From: Isochrysis galbana
Taxonomy: Eukaryota; Haptophyta; Isochrysidales; Isochrysidaceae
NCBI GenBank assembly: GCA_018136815.1
Contig: JADDIW010000116.1
Span: forward strand, 1 to 24,000
Direction of reading: 5' to 3'
DNA length: 24,000 nucleotides
The notes under the pieces were generated by a model. It saw nothing but the letters and a program-made list of their open reading frames with translations, made no database searches and was not told where the DNA came from. This document shows, piece by piece, positions 1-8,540 of this stretch (its first letter is position 1; every line of letters starts with the position of its first letter). The position numbers were made by a program, and so were the translations under genes.

Positions 1-1023
1 TGGGCCGAGGCCGCCGGTCACCGAACGGCGCGTTATGCGCTGCAGTCGCTCGTGAACGTCAACGAGGCGAACAAGCTCATTCTCCTGTGCAAGAGGTGGG
101 GGCTGCACGCCGAGCGCCTCGAGCCGCTGCTTGAGCTCGGCGATCGAGAGACGTGCGATCGATGCCTCGGCCACAGACCGGCCTGGGCGCGAGGCCGCCA
201 GCAGCTCGGGCGCCACCGAGTGTTCCTCGGCAGCCGCGCGCGCGGCAAGATGGTGACGGCGCGCAGCGAGCGCGGCGGAGGAGATGCGCTCGAAGGCAGC
301 GGAAAGGCCGGGCGTCGCACGCGCGCTAGCGTCTGCGGCACGCGTCTCACCCAGCTCACGGAGATCAGCGTGGAATAGGCGCATCTGGCCGCCACGGAGC
401 TCTACTCCGAGGGGAAGCTCGAAACCGCGCCCAGGATGGTGGGGTTGTGTCTGATCGATGACTACAACATCATCAGCACTGGGCGCGCCGGCAGGCGCAG
501 CGGCCGCCGCCTCACGCCAGCCCTGAAGCATCGAGAAGAGGGGCGGAACGCGCGACTGCTCCTCGCCCTCAATCGCAAAGCGGCAGAGCGGGCAAGTGTT
601 GTGCTCGCGCACCCACTGGAGCAGGCACTCCTCGTGGAAGTCGTGTCCACAGGGCATGCGAATGAGCGTGGGCGCGCCGGGCGCCGGCTCCTCCAGCGCG
701 CACATGCAGATGGTGCAGGTGGCCCCGGGCGGCGGCGGCGCTCCTCGCTCGAGCTTGGCGATTGCGGCCTCAGAGGCTGGCGGCGGACCGCCCTCACCGA
801 CGCGGATGGCGCCCGAGACGAGGTCGTGGAAGATTGAGCCGGCGATGGCGCCCGATATCCGACGCACGCGCTCGTTGAGCGGCTGGCCCTGGCTGTCTGG
901 AGGGAGTGTCGGAGGCTCTCGGCTGAGTGAGCGAGAGAGTATCTCTCTCACTGCAGGAGGGAGCGAGCCAGGCGTACCGACGGCGATCGTGCCGCGCAGC
1001 GTGACGAAGGCATTGATCTCCAT
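1..1023 (-). CDS. RING-H2 finger protein, probable E3 ubiquitin ligase (3' end outside window)
   Basis: The minus-strand frame starting at the ATG at 1023-1021 stays open for 341 codons to the window edge, so the C-terminus is missing. Residues 103-147 form a complete RING-H2 finger: C103-x2-C106, C125-G-H127, H130, C133, then C144-P-L-C147. This ligand order binds two zinc ions and recruits E2 enzymes in ubiquitin ligases. A proline-rich linker precedes it, as in many RING-H2 proteins. Residues about 292-325 (SIAELKQRLEALGV, then ELVRLV) resemble a SAP-like helix-extension-helix, which may bind nucleic acid; that part is inference. The middle is Ala-rich, with no signal peptide or membrane segment seen. 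Codons favour G or C in the third position. The start follows GCGGCCG and gives a plausible N-terminus (MEINAFVTLRG). No intron is needed. Substrate unknown. Confidence 0.85.
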   Translation of the reverse strand, partial: MEINAFVTLRGTIAVGTPGSLPPAVREILSRSLSREPPTLPPDSQGQPLNERVRRISGAIAGSIFHDLVSGAIRVGEGGPPPASEAAIAKLERGAPPPPGATCTICMCALEEPAPGAPTLIRMPCGHDFHEECLLQWVREHNTCPLCRFAIEGEEQSRVPPLFSMLQGWREAAAAAPAGAPSADDVVVIDQTQPHHPGRGFELPLGVELRGGQMRLFHADLRELGETRAADASARATPGLSAAFERISSAALAARRHHLAARAAAEEHSVAPELLAASRPGRSVAEASIARLSIAELKQRLEALGVQPPPLAQENELVRLVDVHERLQRITRRSVTGGLGP

Positions 1024-1440
1024 CGGCCGCCGCCGCGCCGTGCGAGCGTGTGTGGGGGGTGCTGAGGGAAAGGGGAGGGGCTGCGGGCGGGTGGTGCGGA
1101 AGGGCGAGAGGGGGATGGGAGGGGAAGGGGGGGGCGGCGGGGGGATCTCTGGGCCCCTCTCTCTGCTGGTGGGCGGCCGGCGAAAAGGGGGCGGGGAGGC
1201 CCCGCGCGGCTCGTCGGAGGGGGTCGCAGAGAGGTGAAAGAGACCGCCGAAGGACGTGAAGAAAGATCAGGGTGTCCGCGGGCCGGATGTGGACTTCGCT
1301 GGCCTCCAGGTCGTAGCCCCTTTTTTTCTTCACTCCGCCCTCTTCTATTGAGTATCCGAAGGGTGCTCTTTTGGCTTTCTCGGCCGTCCCGCGCGGCGGG
1401 GCGTGTGGAGAGAGAGGAACTGACGAGACGAGGACGCCAG
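1024..1440. other. G-rich spacer upstream of the RING-H2 gene
   Basis: This is the 5' flank of the minus-strand RING-H2 gene. The plus strand is G-rich, with several runs of five or more G between 1056 and 1200. Overlapping open frames here lack recognisable domains and look compositional. A 5' UTR and promoter probably lie here, but I see no clear TATA box. Confidence 0.4.
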
Positions 1441-1441
1441 C

Positions 1442-1476
1442 GGAGAGAGGGAGAGAGAAAGAGAAGAGAGAAGAGA

Positions 1477-1507
<31 letters not shown>

Positions 1508-1529
1508 GAGAGAGAGGGAGAGAGAGAGG
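1442..1529. repeat. GA-rich microsatellite tract
   Basis: An almost pure purine tract of GA with occasional GGGA or AAGA interruptions on the plus strand, ending at a C run. On the coding strand of the RING-H2 gene it is a CT tract about 0.4 kb upstream of the start codon. The open frames through it (Glu-Arg or Ser-Leu repeats) are products of the repeat. Confidence 0.9.
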
Positions 1530-2000
1530 ACCCCCCTCCTCCATACTACTTCCTCCTTCCCTCTTTAGTTTACTCGTCCTGGGGAAGAGGTACATGCTGT
1601 ACTCTTCTGCCCCCCCTAGGAGGTCCTCCTTGTTCTTCCACGGGAAGAAGCACGCTCTCCCTCCCCCTCTCTCTCTCTGGACGGTGTGTAGACGTTAGAT
1701 AAGAGTCTTCGAGAGGGAGACACTGCGCGCGCGTGGCTCAGCTCTCTCTACACTTTTAGGAGATCGCCGCCTCCTCTCTCAACTGCCGAGAGAAGGGCCT
1801 CTCTCGCGTGGAGAGGGAAGAGAGAAAAATGGAGGGGACACACCTCTCGTCACGCGGACGCGCAGAGAGAAGATTGGATCGGATCACATCTCTCTCTCTC
1901 ATCTCTCACTCTCTTGATCTCCGGAGCTCTAGGCACAGAAGAGAAGAGGAGAGGGAGGGGAGAAGCAGAGAGGGAAGAGAGAGTAGGAGAGCTCTTGCGA
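1530..2000. other. Spacer between two GA tracts
   Basis: Pyrimidine- and purine-rich sequence with many short CTCTCT and GAGAGA stretches and no recognisable protein or RNA. It may be promoter-proximal to the RING-H2 gene. Confidence 0.4.
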
Positions 2001-2192
2001 GAGGGAGAGAGAGAGAGAGAGAGAGCGAGAAAGAGATAGAGAGGGAGGGAGGGAGAGAGAGAGAGAGAGAGAGGGAGGGAGGGAGAGAGAGAGAGAGAGA
2101 GGGAGAGCGAAAGAGAGAGAGAGAGAGGGAGAGAGAGAGAGAGAGAGGGAGAGAGAGAGAGAGGGAGGGAGAGAGAGAGAGAGAGAGAGAGC
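2001..2192. repeat. Interrupted (GA)n / GGGA tract, about 190 bp
   Basis: A long purine-only stretch of GA dinucleotides interrupted by GGGAGGGAGGGA blocks on the plus strand. It could form triplex (H-DNA) structures. All open frames across it are low-complexity artefacts. Confidence 0.92.
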
Positions 2193-2540
2193 GGCGCACT
2201 GAAACGGATCGGCCAGTGCTCTCCGCCGGTCACATCAAAAGAAAACGACTTTCAGCCGTAGAGTCCAGTGCCGCCCGCTCCTGCCACTAGTCATCCTCTC
2301 GAGAAGGGGAGATCTTCTTCACATGTGGAGTTGTTTACCGCATGGCTTGGACGCAGGCCAATTGCAGATTGGGTGCCCTCTTTGTGACGGGGTTTATGCT
2401 GGATGTAGCAGCTCGTTCTTTCGCCGTTTCCGCAACTTGTACTGAGGACTTATAGTGGTGGAAGTGATGCTCATTTATAGCCTTAAAACTGACTATGACT
2501 ATAACGGTAGCTGGCCCTCTATGGGCCCTCCATTAGCCCG
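2193..2540. other. Spacer, nothing recognised
   Basis: Mixed-composition sequence, less GC-rich than the gene regions. No domain, RNA gene or repeat was recognised on either strand. Confidence 0.4.
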
Positions 2541-2544
2541 GTGT

Positions 2545-2644
2545 ATCTGTTGTATCTGGGAGCAGGGCAGCCTCCTGATACAGCAAATACGGTTGTATCT
2601 GGCCCGTTCTCCCGATACGGTGTCCCGTATCTCCCATCTAGGGT
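2545..2644. repeat. GTATC/GATAC motif cluster ending in a Helitron-like hairpin plus CTAG
   Basis: GTATC or its complement GATAC occurs about six times in 100 bp. The cluster ends with a perfect hairpin, GATACGG-TGTC-CCGTATC (2614-2631), then six bases and CTAG (2638-2641). A hairpin shortly before a CTRR terminus is the usual 3' end of Helitron transposons. The base after CTAG is G rather than the usual T, so this is only suggestive. A similar hairpin lies at 6395-6424. Confidence 0.35.
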
Positions 2645-3360
2645 CGTTGCGCCTCTCCGGACCCTCGAGGGTTGGCGGCTCGCCCGCGACCTCGCCCGCC
2701 AATCCCGCCGTCCTGCCGTCCTTGTCCTTGGGAATTCTCACCTTCTTTTTGGCAGTCTCGGCCAGATAAGCTTGTGAATAAGTTTGGATTTGGGCTAAAA
2801 CATATTTAAACCTAATGTACTCTTACTAATAGAGCTTTCGGCTAACATCTAACATATTACATATTACATATATTAGATATTGGTAGTGCCCTCCGGAAAA
2901 CCGGCTCACATGTTAGGTATAGGTGGTGCCCTCCGGCTAACGGCTTACCGGAACCGGCTAAGAGGGTGCAACGACTTGAGGTTAGGGAACGACTTCTTGG
3001 AAGCTCATCGGGCCTGCTGCATCGACTACTCGCTCAACGCCGGCATGTTGTATTTAGGCGCGCGTTTCCGCATGTATATATATATATCTTTCTTTTTTTT
3101 ATTCAACATAGGAACGTCGGAGGACCTCTTGCAAGCGGCAAGGGGGCTCGACCTACGACACATCACCTAAAGCAGCTAAATCTCTGGGTAGGAATCACAG
3201 CAGTTACCAAAAAAGGAATCTAAATTATTTAAGGGAGAATAACCAAAGCTAACACCGAATGCAAAGGACGAGCCACAGTCTCCCGCCCCCTTCTCTCCAA
3301 CTCCTGGCCGAAGCAGCGCGCGCGGCCTCCCCGGAACCAGCTTCTCCGCTAACGAGGGAA
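2645..3360. other. AT-richer spacer with short repeats
   Basis: At 2881-2955 the phrase GGTAGTGCCCTCCGG recurs as GGTGGTGCCCTCCGG about 45 bp later, with CCGGCT motifs around it. ATATATATCTTTCTT occurs near 3076 and again near 3470. No gene was recognised; this looks like old mobile-element debris. Confidence 0.35.
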
Positions 3361-3409
3361 CTGGGGAAGGGGGAGGGGGTTGTTAGGGGTTAAGGTTGGG
3401 TAGTAGGGA
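3361..3409 (+). repeat. G-rich, telomere-like, potential G-quadruplex stretch
   Basis: GGGGAAGGGGGAGGGGG is followed by TTGTTAGGGGTTAAGGTTGGG and TAGTAGGG. It has at least four G runs suitable for a quadruplex, and TTAGGG-like words. It is short and degenerate, so it is not a working telomere array. Confidence 0.4.
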
Positions 3410-3603
3410 GGTACACTAGCACACTGCCTCACGCCGCACACGTAGCGGGGTTTTTTTAAGAAGATTTTTTATATATATCTTTCTTTACGCCCTCACGCCT
3501 CTGTCGAAACAAGCGAGTGCTTGTTCGTGGGGCAAGTCTCAAGGGGCATAGAGCACAGTCTTGAGAAAGAGAGAGGGAGCGCGCGCGCTACATGGCGACA
3601 CAA

Positions 3604-4101
3604 GCCACGATCACACATCACTCACAAAACCGCCCAGTCAACAAAGGGACACTCCGAAAACTCACGTAAACAGTCGCCACAATCAAAGAAACGAGTCCGG
3701 AGAAGAATGCAGCCGACCGAAACGAAGCCACAACGAAGAGTCTCGAAGTAAACGGCGATCACCCCTCAAGAAACAATGCCCGTCCTAAAGTTAAAAGACA
3801 CACAAGCCATCGGATCCGTCTAGAGTATTGAGAAAATACTCTGGATCCGACACCCACGATCACACATCACTCACAAAACCGCCCAGTCAACAAAGGGACA
3901 CTCCGAAAACTCACGTAAACAGTCGCCACAATCAAAGAAACGAGTCCGGAGAAGAATGCAGCCGACCGAAACGAAGCCACAACGAAGAGTCTCGAAGTAA
4001 ACGGCGATCACCCCTCAAGAAACAATGCCCGTCCTAAAGTTAAAAGACACACAAGCCATCGGATCCGTCTAGAGTATTGAGAAAATACTCTGGATCCGAC
4101 A
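3604..4101 (+). repeat. 249-bp tandem duplication with an internal hairpin
   Basis: Two nearly identical units with a period of 249 bp; for example ACGATCACACATCACTCAC starts at 3607 and again at 3856. Each unit ends in a hairpin: inner arms AGAGTATT and AATACTCT with a 5-base loop, outer arms CGGATCC and GGATCCG with a 4-base bulge on one side (3811-3849 and 4060-4098). The unit is 83 codons, so one frame continues across both copies, but its lysine-, arginine- and serine-rich product matches nothing I know. I treat it as a noncoding or element-derived satellite. Confidence 0.85.
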
Positions 4102-4660
4102 GCCTCACGCTCACGCCCTCTTGCACCTTCTCTCCATATCATCTTTCTTCTCTCCCTATAAGTAGAGAACATTCATTAGCAAATAGATATATATGCACAC
4201 ACTCTCATTCCATCATTCCATCAATCACATCACTGCTTTCCCGCTTCCTGCTTCCTCTTGGTGCGGTTGTAACGCAACAAGACAGAGGCCTCAACTTGAT
4301 CAGCCAAAGAAGTTGCACGCACAAAAGGAAACATACACGCAGCAAGCAAAGAGAAGACATGCTCACACGAAGCAGAATTAGGAATACCTCTCGGAGTCGG
4401 AGGCATCGCGGGGGGGGGGGGCGGTGTCTGCGTTCTCCCGCCTCCCGCCAACAGTGCCGTTCCCATGCGACTCCGCTCGTGGGGGCTCACGGATTATGAT
4501 AGTAACACGCGTAAATCTCACGCATCGAGAGTTGCACTAACTAAGCTCGCACCGGATCTTTATTTTTCGCGCCTTCGCGCCTAGTGCCGCCGGCCATGCC
4601 TTTCTAATGATTTTCTTGTTGAAAAGGGGGTTTTGTTTTTGATCTCGTTGCTTGAGCAGC
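4102..4660. other. Spacer, no gene recognised
   Basis: Pyrimidine-rich start, a TATAAGTA box near 4158, a run of nine or more G near 4410, then mixed sequence. No domain or RNA gene was recognised. Confidence 0.35.
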
Positions 4661-4662
4661 CC

Positions 4663-4753
4663 AAATATTCCGTAAAATATGCGAAATATTTTTTGGGCCA
4701 TATTCGCCCAAATATCCCGCGAAATATCCTGAATATTTCCGCCTGGGCCTATG
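4663..4753. repeat. Cluster of AAATATYC motifs bounded by GCCC/GGGC words
   Basis: AAATATTCCG, AAATATGCG, AAATATTTTTTGGGCC, CATATTCGCCC, AAATATCCCGCG, AAATATCCTG and AATATTTCCG follow one another within 90 bp in an otherwise GC-rich setting. The spacing is irregular. It looks like the terminal part of a MITE or another short interspersed repeat. Confidence 0.4.
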
Positions 4754-4799
4754 CAGCGCCGTGTCGGGCTGCCGACAGTCCGACCACCCCCTGACGCAC

Positions 4800-5315
4800 T
4801 GGCATCATTGCCCGCGCAGCCCAACCAGCTTCTCAAAGCGCGCGCACGCAGCTACACTGGCTGCCACAGACCCCACCCCGACCATCCCGACCCGCCCCCT
4901 CGCAGGATTTGCCCTCACTCGAACTCGGCATCGAGAACCAAGACCAGCTCACCAACGCGGCCGTCCACGCGTGGCTGACGAGCCTCCGCGTTGAGGTCCC
5001 ATTGCACACACTCTCCCCTCTCCCACAACAGAGGATATTGTGAGATTTTGTGAGGTAGCCGCTACATCCACCGCGCACACACAGCATGGTTGCAGCCGAC
5101 TGTGCGAAGGTGCGCGAGGGTGGGAACCCGTGGGAACGCCCTTGTCAAGCGAGGGGCACACCTCCACGGAGTCTGAGCCTAGGTCCGAGCTCATGCTAGA
5201 CAGGGACATGCTAACAGATGGCTCCCTGCTGATGTCGCCACGTCGGCACGTCGGCCTCGCGCCAACCGCCAAGCGCCAAGCGCTTCGCTTCGCGCCACTT
5301 TTATTTCTATTTTAG
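4800..5315 (+). pseudogene. Decayed reading frame of unknown family, probable transposon debris
   Basis: One plus-strand frame is open to a TGA at 5041-5043 and reads like a globular protein near its end (LELGIENQDQLTNAAVHAWL). The next frame takes over in the same area with TTEDIVRFCEVAATS and stays open to the TAA ending at 5315. The jump sits near a CACACACTC stretch, which would fit a small indel. There is no convincing start codon. The product is not recognised; a retroelement ORF is possible because a retroelement fragment lies directly downstream. Confidence 0.25.
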
Positions 5316-5334
5316 TTTTTTTAATTTGTTATGC

Positions 5335-5348
5335 CCTCACTGCCAGGT
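5335..5348 (+). repeat. Direct repeat (target-site duplication) left of copy A
   Basis: The 14 bases CCTCACTGCCAGGT recur exactly at 5617-5630 on the other side of copy A. Confidence 0.7.
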
Positions 5349-5616
5349 AAGGCGCAGAGCCAGAGGCTGGCTCTGCTGGTCTGCAGGGAACAGGGCCCTT
5401 CCTGTCCCCTGCTTCTGTGGCTGGTGGGGAGGCGAAGGCGGGAGGATCATCTCGACGTCGCTGTCTGTCAGAGAGGCGGCCTGCGAGCGCTTCGGCTCCG
5501 GCGGCTTGGGGCGGCCCCTGTGGGGCGTCGTGACGGCGGGGGGCTGGGAGGTGGGAGCGGTCGGCGCGCGCTCCATCGCTAAAACTATAACAATAGTTTT
5601 ATGAACTTGTTCCACG
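5349..5616 (-). mobile_element. Retroelement copy A: 5'-terminal fragment, non-autonomous LINE-like
   Basis: Read on the minus strand, it begins (5600-5581) with the hairpin AAACTAT-TGTT-ATAGTTT and then an ATG at 5576. The open frame encodes 79 residues starting MERAPTAPTSQPPA, Pro-rich, with an acidic SLTDSDVEM patch. Its TGA lies in flanking DNA (5337-5339). The same leader and N-terminus occur in copies B, C and D. A 14-bp direct repeat CCTCACTGCCAGGT brackets it at 5335-5348 and 5617-5630, which fits a target-site duplication. Unlike usual LINE insertions, it keeps the 5' end and lacks the 3' end. About 16 extra bases (5601-5616) lie outside the hairpin. Confidence 0.75.
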
Positions 5617-5630
5617 CCTCACTGCCAGGT
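5617..5630 (+). repeat. Direct repeat (target-site duplication) right of copy A
   Basis: An exact partner of 5335-5348. Confidence 0.7.
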
Positions 5631-5742
5631 CTACGTACCGGGTTGGACCGCCGGCTCAACGCGCGGACGCGGAAGAGAGCCGCCGTCTCGGCGCGCGGAG
5701 GGGGGGGAAGCGGCGGAGGAGGGGAAGGAAATCTGCGGAGGG

Positions 5743-6180
5743 CAGCGCGCCCGGCGTCGGTTCGAAGTTGGGCTCTCCGGGCCTCCCTCGGCGACGGCTC
5801 AACGTTCAATGGGCTCGGCGGGTGGGTGATTTCGACGAGGGTTCGGCGCGCGGCCTGCCCGATTGGCGTGACCATCCGGGTGGGATATGCGTGTATGGTA
5901 TCTGGTGGGGTCCGCCATCCGGATGGATCGTCGAAAACGGCCACGCAGCGCGCCCGGCATCGGTTCGAAGTTGGGCTCTCCGGGCCTCCCTCGGCGACGG
6001 CTCAACGTTCAATGGGCTCGGCGGGTGGGTGATTTCGACGAGGGTTCGGCGCGCGGCCTGCCCGATTGGCGTGACCATCCGGGTGGGATATGCGTATATG
6101 GTATCTGGTGGGGTCCGCCATCCGGATGGATCGTCGAAAACGGCCACGCAGCGCGCCCGGCATCGGTTCGAAGTTGGGCT
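5743..6180 (+). repeat. 203-bp tandem repeat, about 2.2 copies
   Basis: The unit starting CAGCGCGCCCGGC begins at 5743, 5946 and 6149, giving a period of 203 bp with only a few substitutions. The third copy stops after about 32 bp at GTTGGGCT. The unit contains the palindrome CCATCCGGATGG. Because 203 is not a multiple of three, the open frames across it change frame between copies, which argues against coding. The near-identity suggests a recent duplication. Confidence 0.9.
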
Positions 6181-6634
6181 TTTTGAGCTTTTGCGATTTT
6201 AGCGTCTTTTGTCAGTTTTTGATTACGTTTTGTTATGGGGGCCCAAGGGGGGGGTCCGGGTCCTAATGGGCCCCGGATATGTGCTAGTTGGGTGTATTGG
6301 GAACTTTCTCCCGAAAAAAATCCTTAAATTTCCTCAATTCTGAGATGGTCATTTTTTTACCCCTTATAAAAAAACACTGTTTGACCGCCCTACCAAATAC
6401 GGTGAATACGTATTTCCCATCTAGCATCTAGCATCTAGGACTGGGACTGATAGTTGATTGTTCCTAGACAATTAACAATCGCATTGACAAATACAACTTT
6501 GGCAATGACAATGTAGCTGTTTATGCTCTCCGGCTGGGGTTTACAATCTCCGGCTGAGGCTCGTTTCTAATACAGAACTCCAGACACTTTCTGTCACTCG
6601 TCACTCGTCACTCTTCTCGCAGTCTTACGGGGGG
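6181..6634. other. Spacer with a second Helitron-like hairpin
   Basis: Contains AAATACG (6395-6401), a 7-base loop and CGTATTT (6409-6415), then CCCAT and CTAG at 6421. Three CATCTAG words follow in tandem. The layout and the CCCATCTAG word match 2614-2641, while the stem bases differ in a way that keeps pairing. No gene was seen. Confidence 0.4.
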
Positions 6635-6652
6635 GTATTTATTTATAAATAC
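6635..6652 (+). promoter_or_regulatory. Palindromic TATA-like element upstream of the DUF4864-like gene
   Basis: GTATTTA-TTTA-TAAATAC forms a 7-bp stem and contains TTATAAATA. It lies about 200 bp upstream of the ATG at 6851, which leaves room for a 5' UTR that includes a short GA tract. A promoter role is inferred only from composition and position. Confidence 0.25.
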
Positions 6653-6850
6653 GAAGTACCTTGCCAACGAGAGAGAGAGAGCGGAGGGGGCGAGGGGGTT
6701 GCCTCCTGTTCCTCTCTCCGGCCTCCGCCCAGCCCCCCGACGGACGGCGGGCGGCGGCGGAGGTGGCAGGCTCTTGTCCTCGCCCTCCCCCACTCCTCTT
6801 GCGCCTGCCGCACGACCCCCTCCGGGCCCGCCACTCCGCCCCCAAACCGA

Positions 6851-7282
6851 ATGCTTGCTGTTCTCGCGCTGCCGGCCGTGCTGGGCATGCACCTGCAGCC
6901 GGAGCAGGTGGTTCGCGCTCAGCTGGCAGCGCTCCAGCAGAACGATATCGCGCGCTGCTTTGAGCTCGCATCGCCCGCCAATCGCGCCGCCACCGGGCCT
7001 CTTGACAGGTTTGAGCGGATGGTCAAGCTCACGCCCGCCTACGCACCGCTCGTCCAGTGCTCCTCGTTTGAGCTCACGTCAGCGCTGCGCCTCGATGAGA
7101 AGCGCTGGCGATGCAGGGTGCGTGTCAGACCAGCAGGGTCGTCCGCTGCCCCGTTTGCCATCGCCTCTCCGCCGCTCGTCGACTATGAGTGGATGCTTTC
7201 GCTTCAGGACGACGACGCGGGCGAGCACGCCGGTTGCTGGATGGTCGACGGCGTTGTGCCTGACCGCTCTCCTCCACTCTAA
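6851..7282 (+). CDS. DUF4864-like small protein with a hydrophobic N-terminus
   Basis: An intact single-exon frame of 143 residues with GC-rich third positions. After a short hydrophobic start (MLAVLALPAVLG, possibly a signal or targeting sequence), residues about 15-135 follow the pattern I associate with DUF4864 proteins of plants, algae and bacteria: QPEQVVRAQLAALQQNDIA, then a FELASPANRAATGP motif, GPLDRFERMVK and a YAPLV segment. A beta-rich half ends in a CWMVDGV motif near the C-terminus. The fold may resemble NTF2-like scaffolds, and the function is unknown. The ATG sits in ACCGAATGC. The stop is TAA at 7280-7282. No neighbour suggests a pathway. The family call is from memory of its motifs; a profile search would settle it. 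Confidence 0.75.
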   Translation: MLAVLALPAVLGMHLQPEQVVRAQLAALQQNDIARCFELASPANRAATGPLDRFERMVKLTPAYAPLVQCSSFELTSALRLDEKRWRCRVRVRPAGSSAAPFAIASPPLVDYEWMLSLQDDDAGEHAGCWMVDGVVPDRSPPL

Positions 7283-7718
7283 CCTCTGACGGTCAAGCGG
7301 ACCTGCTTTGGAGTTTATTTTGCCACGGTGTCCAGTGCGATTAGAAAGTACGCTGCTGGCCCATTTGCCACGACTTTGCATCCAGGACTGCACCGCAGCG
7401 AAGAAATTTTATGCGAGCAAACTGGAAATTCGTCGCCGGGCCATGCCTACATAGGCGTTATCCACCTTGGCCGCATGGGCGGTGGCACGTGGTTGTGCTC
7501 TTTCAATGTCCATAATGATCTGGCGCCTTGTTGTCGTGGGCCCTTCGACGCTATGATGGATCAGCTCAATTCGTCGGATAGTGGGCATCCTTGTGGGACC
7601 CCGCCTACTATGACGAAAGGGAAGCTTCTGCCACCGTTCGATTTGATATTTATAAAATCTTGATGTGGTGAGGGGTGGGTGCCCCAACCATCCTATATAA
7701 TAATGATTTTTTTAAAAA
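7283..7718. other. 3' flank of the DUF4864-like gene
   Basis: Presumed 3' UTR and spacer. A plus frame at 7328-7663 is open for 111 codons, but its composition is unlike the neighbouring genes and I recognise no motif. An AT-rich stretch with TATATAATAATG near 7693 leads into retroelement copy B. Confidence 0.35.
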
Positions 7719-8540
7719 AAACTATTGTTATAGTTTCGGCGATGGAGCGCGCGCCGACCGCTCCCACCTCCCAGCCCCCTGCCGCCACGACGCCCCACCG
7801 GGGCCGCCCCACCGCCCCAAGCCGCCGGAGCCGAAGCGCTCGCAGGCTGCCCCCCTCACGGACAGTGACGTTGACATGATCCTCCCGCCCTCGCCTCCCC
7901 AACACCACCAGAAGCAGGGAACAGGCAAAGTCCTGTTCCGTGCAGAACAACAGGGCCAACCTCTGGCCTTGCCGCCTGCTACTGCCGCCATGCCACCCCA
8001 ACAAGAACTCCCCATGGTGGATGGCAGCACTGCTGCCACCCCCATGGAGGCAACTCCTACCACCAGTGCACCCCTCGTGGGCGGGCACTTCACACAACAG
8101 TCAATCTTGGAGGCCTTTTCGGCCTCCAACCCCTCAAAGAACACCACTCAGAAATCGTACGCCGAAGCGGCTGGACCCATGGCTTAGCAGCCAGCACAGA
8201 CGCAGCTAGCCCCACCTCAACCTGCTCAACAACCCACGCTACCCTCGCGCAAGCGAGCGGACCCGCAGTCGGACCCAAAACCGAATCCACCCATAGCAAC
8301 ACAATTCGCCTCCCCCCCTCATGATCAAGATGAGGAGTAAGAACCGGAGGACACTCCTTTCTACACATTCAGCTAGCGCAGCTAGCAGACGACAAGAAGG
8401 ACATCAAGAGCGAGGACATGGCAACTTACATGAAGTTTCATCTTTCCAAGCTAGAGGGCTTGGACGCTACCCCCACTGTGGCAGACTGGGGGGTGGGCCA
8501 GCTACTCACGGGAGTTTTATTATTTTCGTTTTCGTGAGAA
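7719..8540 (+). mobile_element. Retroelement copy B with broken ORF1
   Basis: Starts with the family hairpin AAACTAT-TGTT-ATAGTTT (7719-7736) and the ATG at 7742 (MERAPTAPTSQPPA). Compared with copy A, an 8-bp duplication of a CCGCCCC-type word near 7810 shifts the frame. Coding similarity to copy A then resumes in another frame (PKPPEPKRSQAAPLTDSDVDM) and runs to a TAG at 8185. Further open pieces follow a second stop at 8338 and another shift; the last one, about 8358-8540, contains LAQLADDKKDIKSEDMATYM. The ORF is Pro- and Gln-rich and is inferred to be an ORF1/gag-like protein. I did not find the 3' module seen in copies C and D, so the right end is uncertain. Confidence 0.65.

Noticed and set aside
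1234-2290. Glu/Arg-rich plus-strand frames near the first GA tracts
   Set aside because: Same microsatellite artefact; the real coding signal here is the minus-strand RING-H2 frame.
3604-4101. CRISPR-like array
   Set aside because: There are only two long tandem copies with no spacers, and the setting is eukaryotic.
5768-6202. Protein frame of 144 codons across the 203-bp repeat
   Set aside because: The repeat is not a multiple of three, so each copy is read in a different frame; no domain is recognisable.
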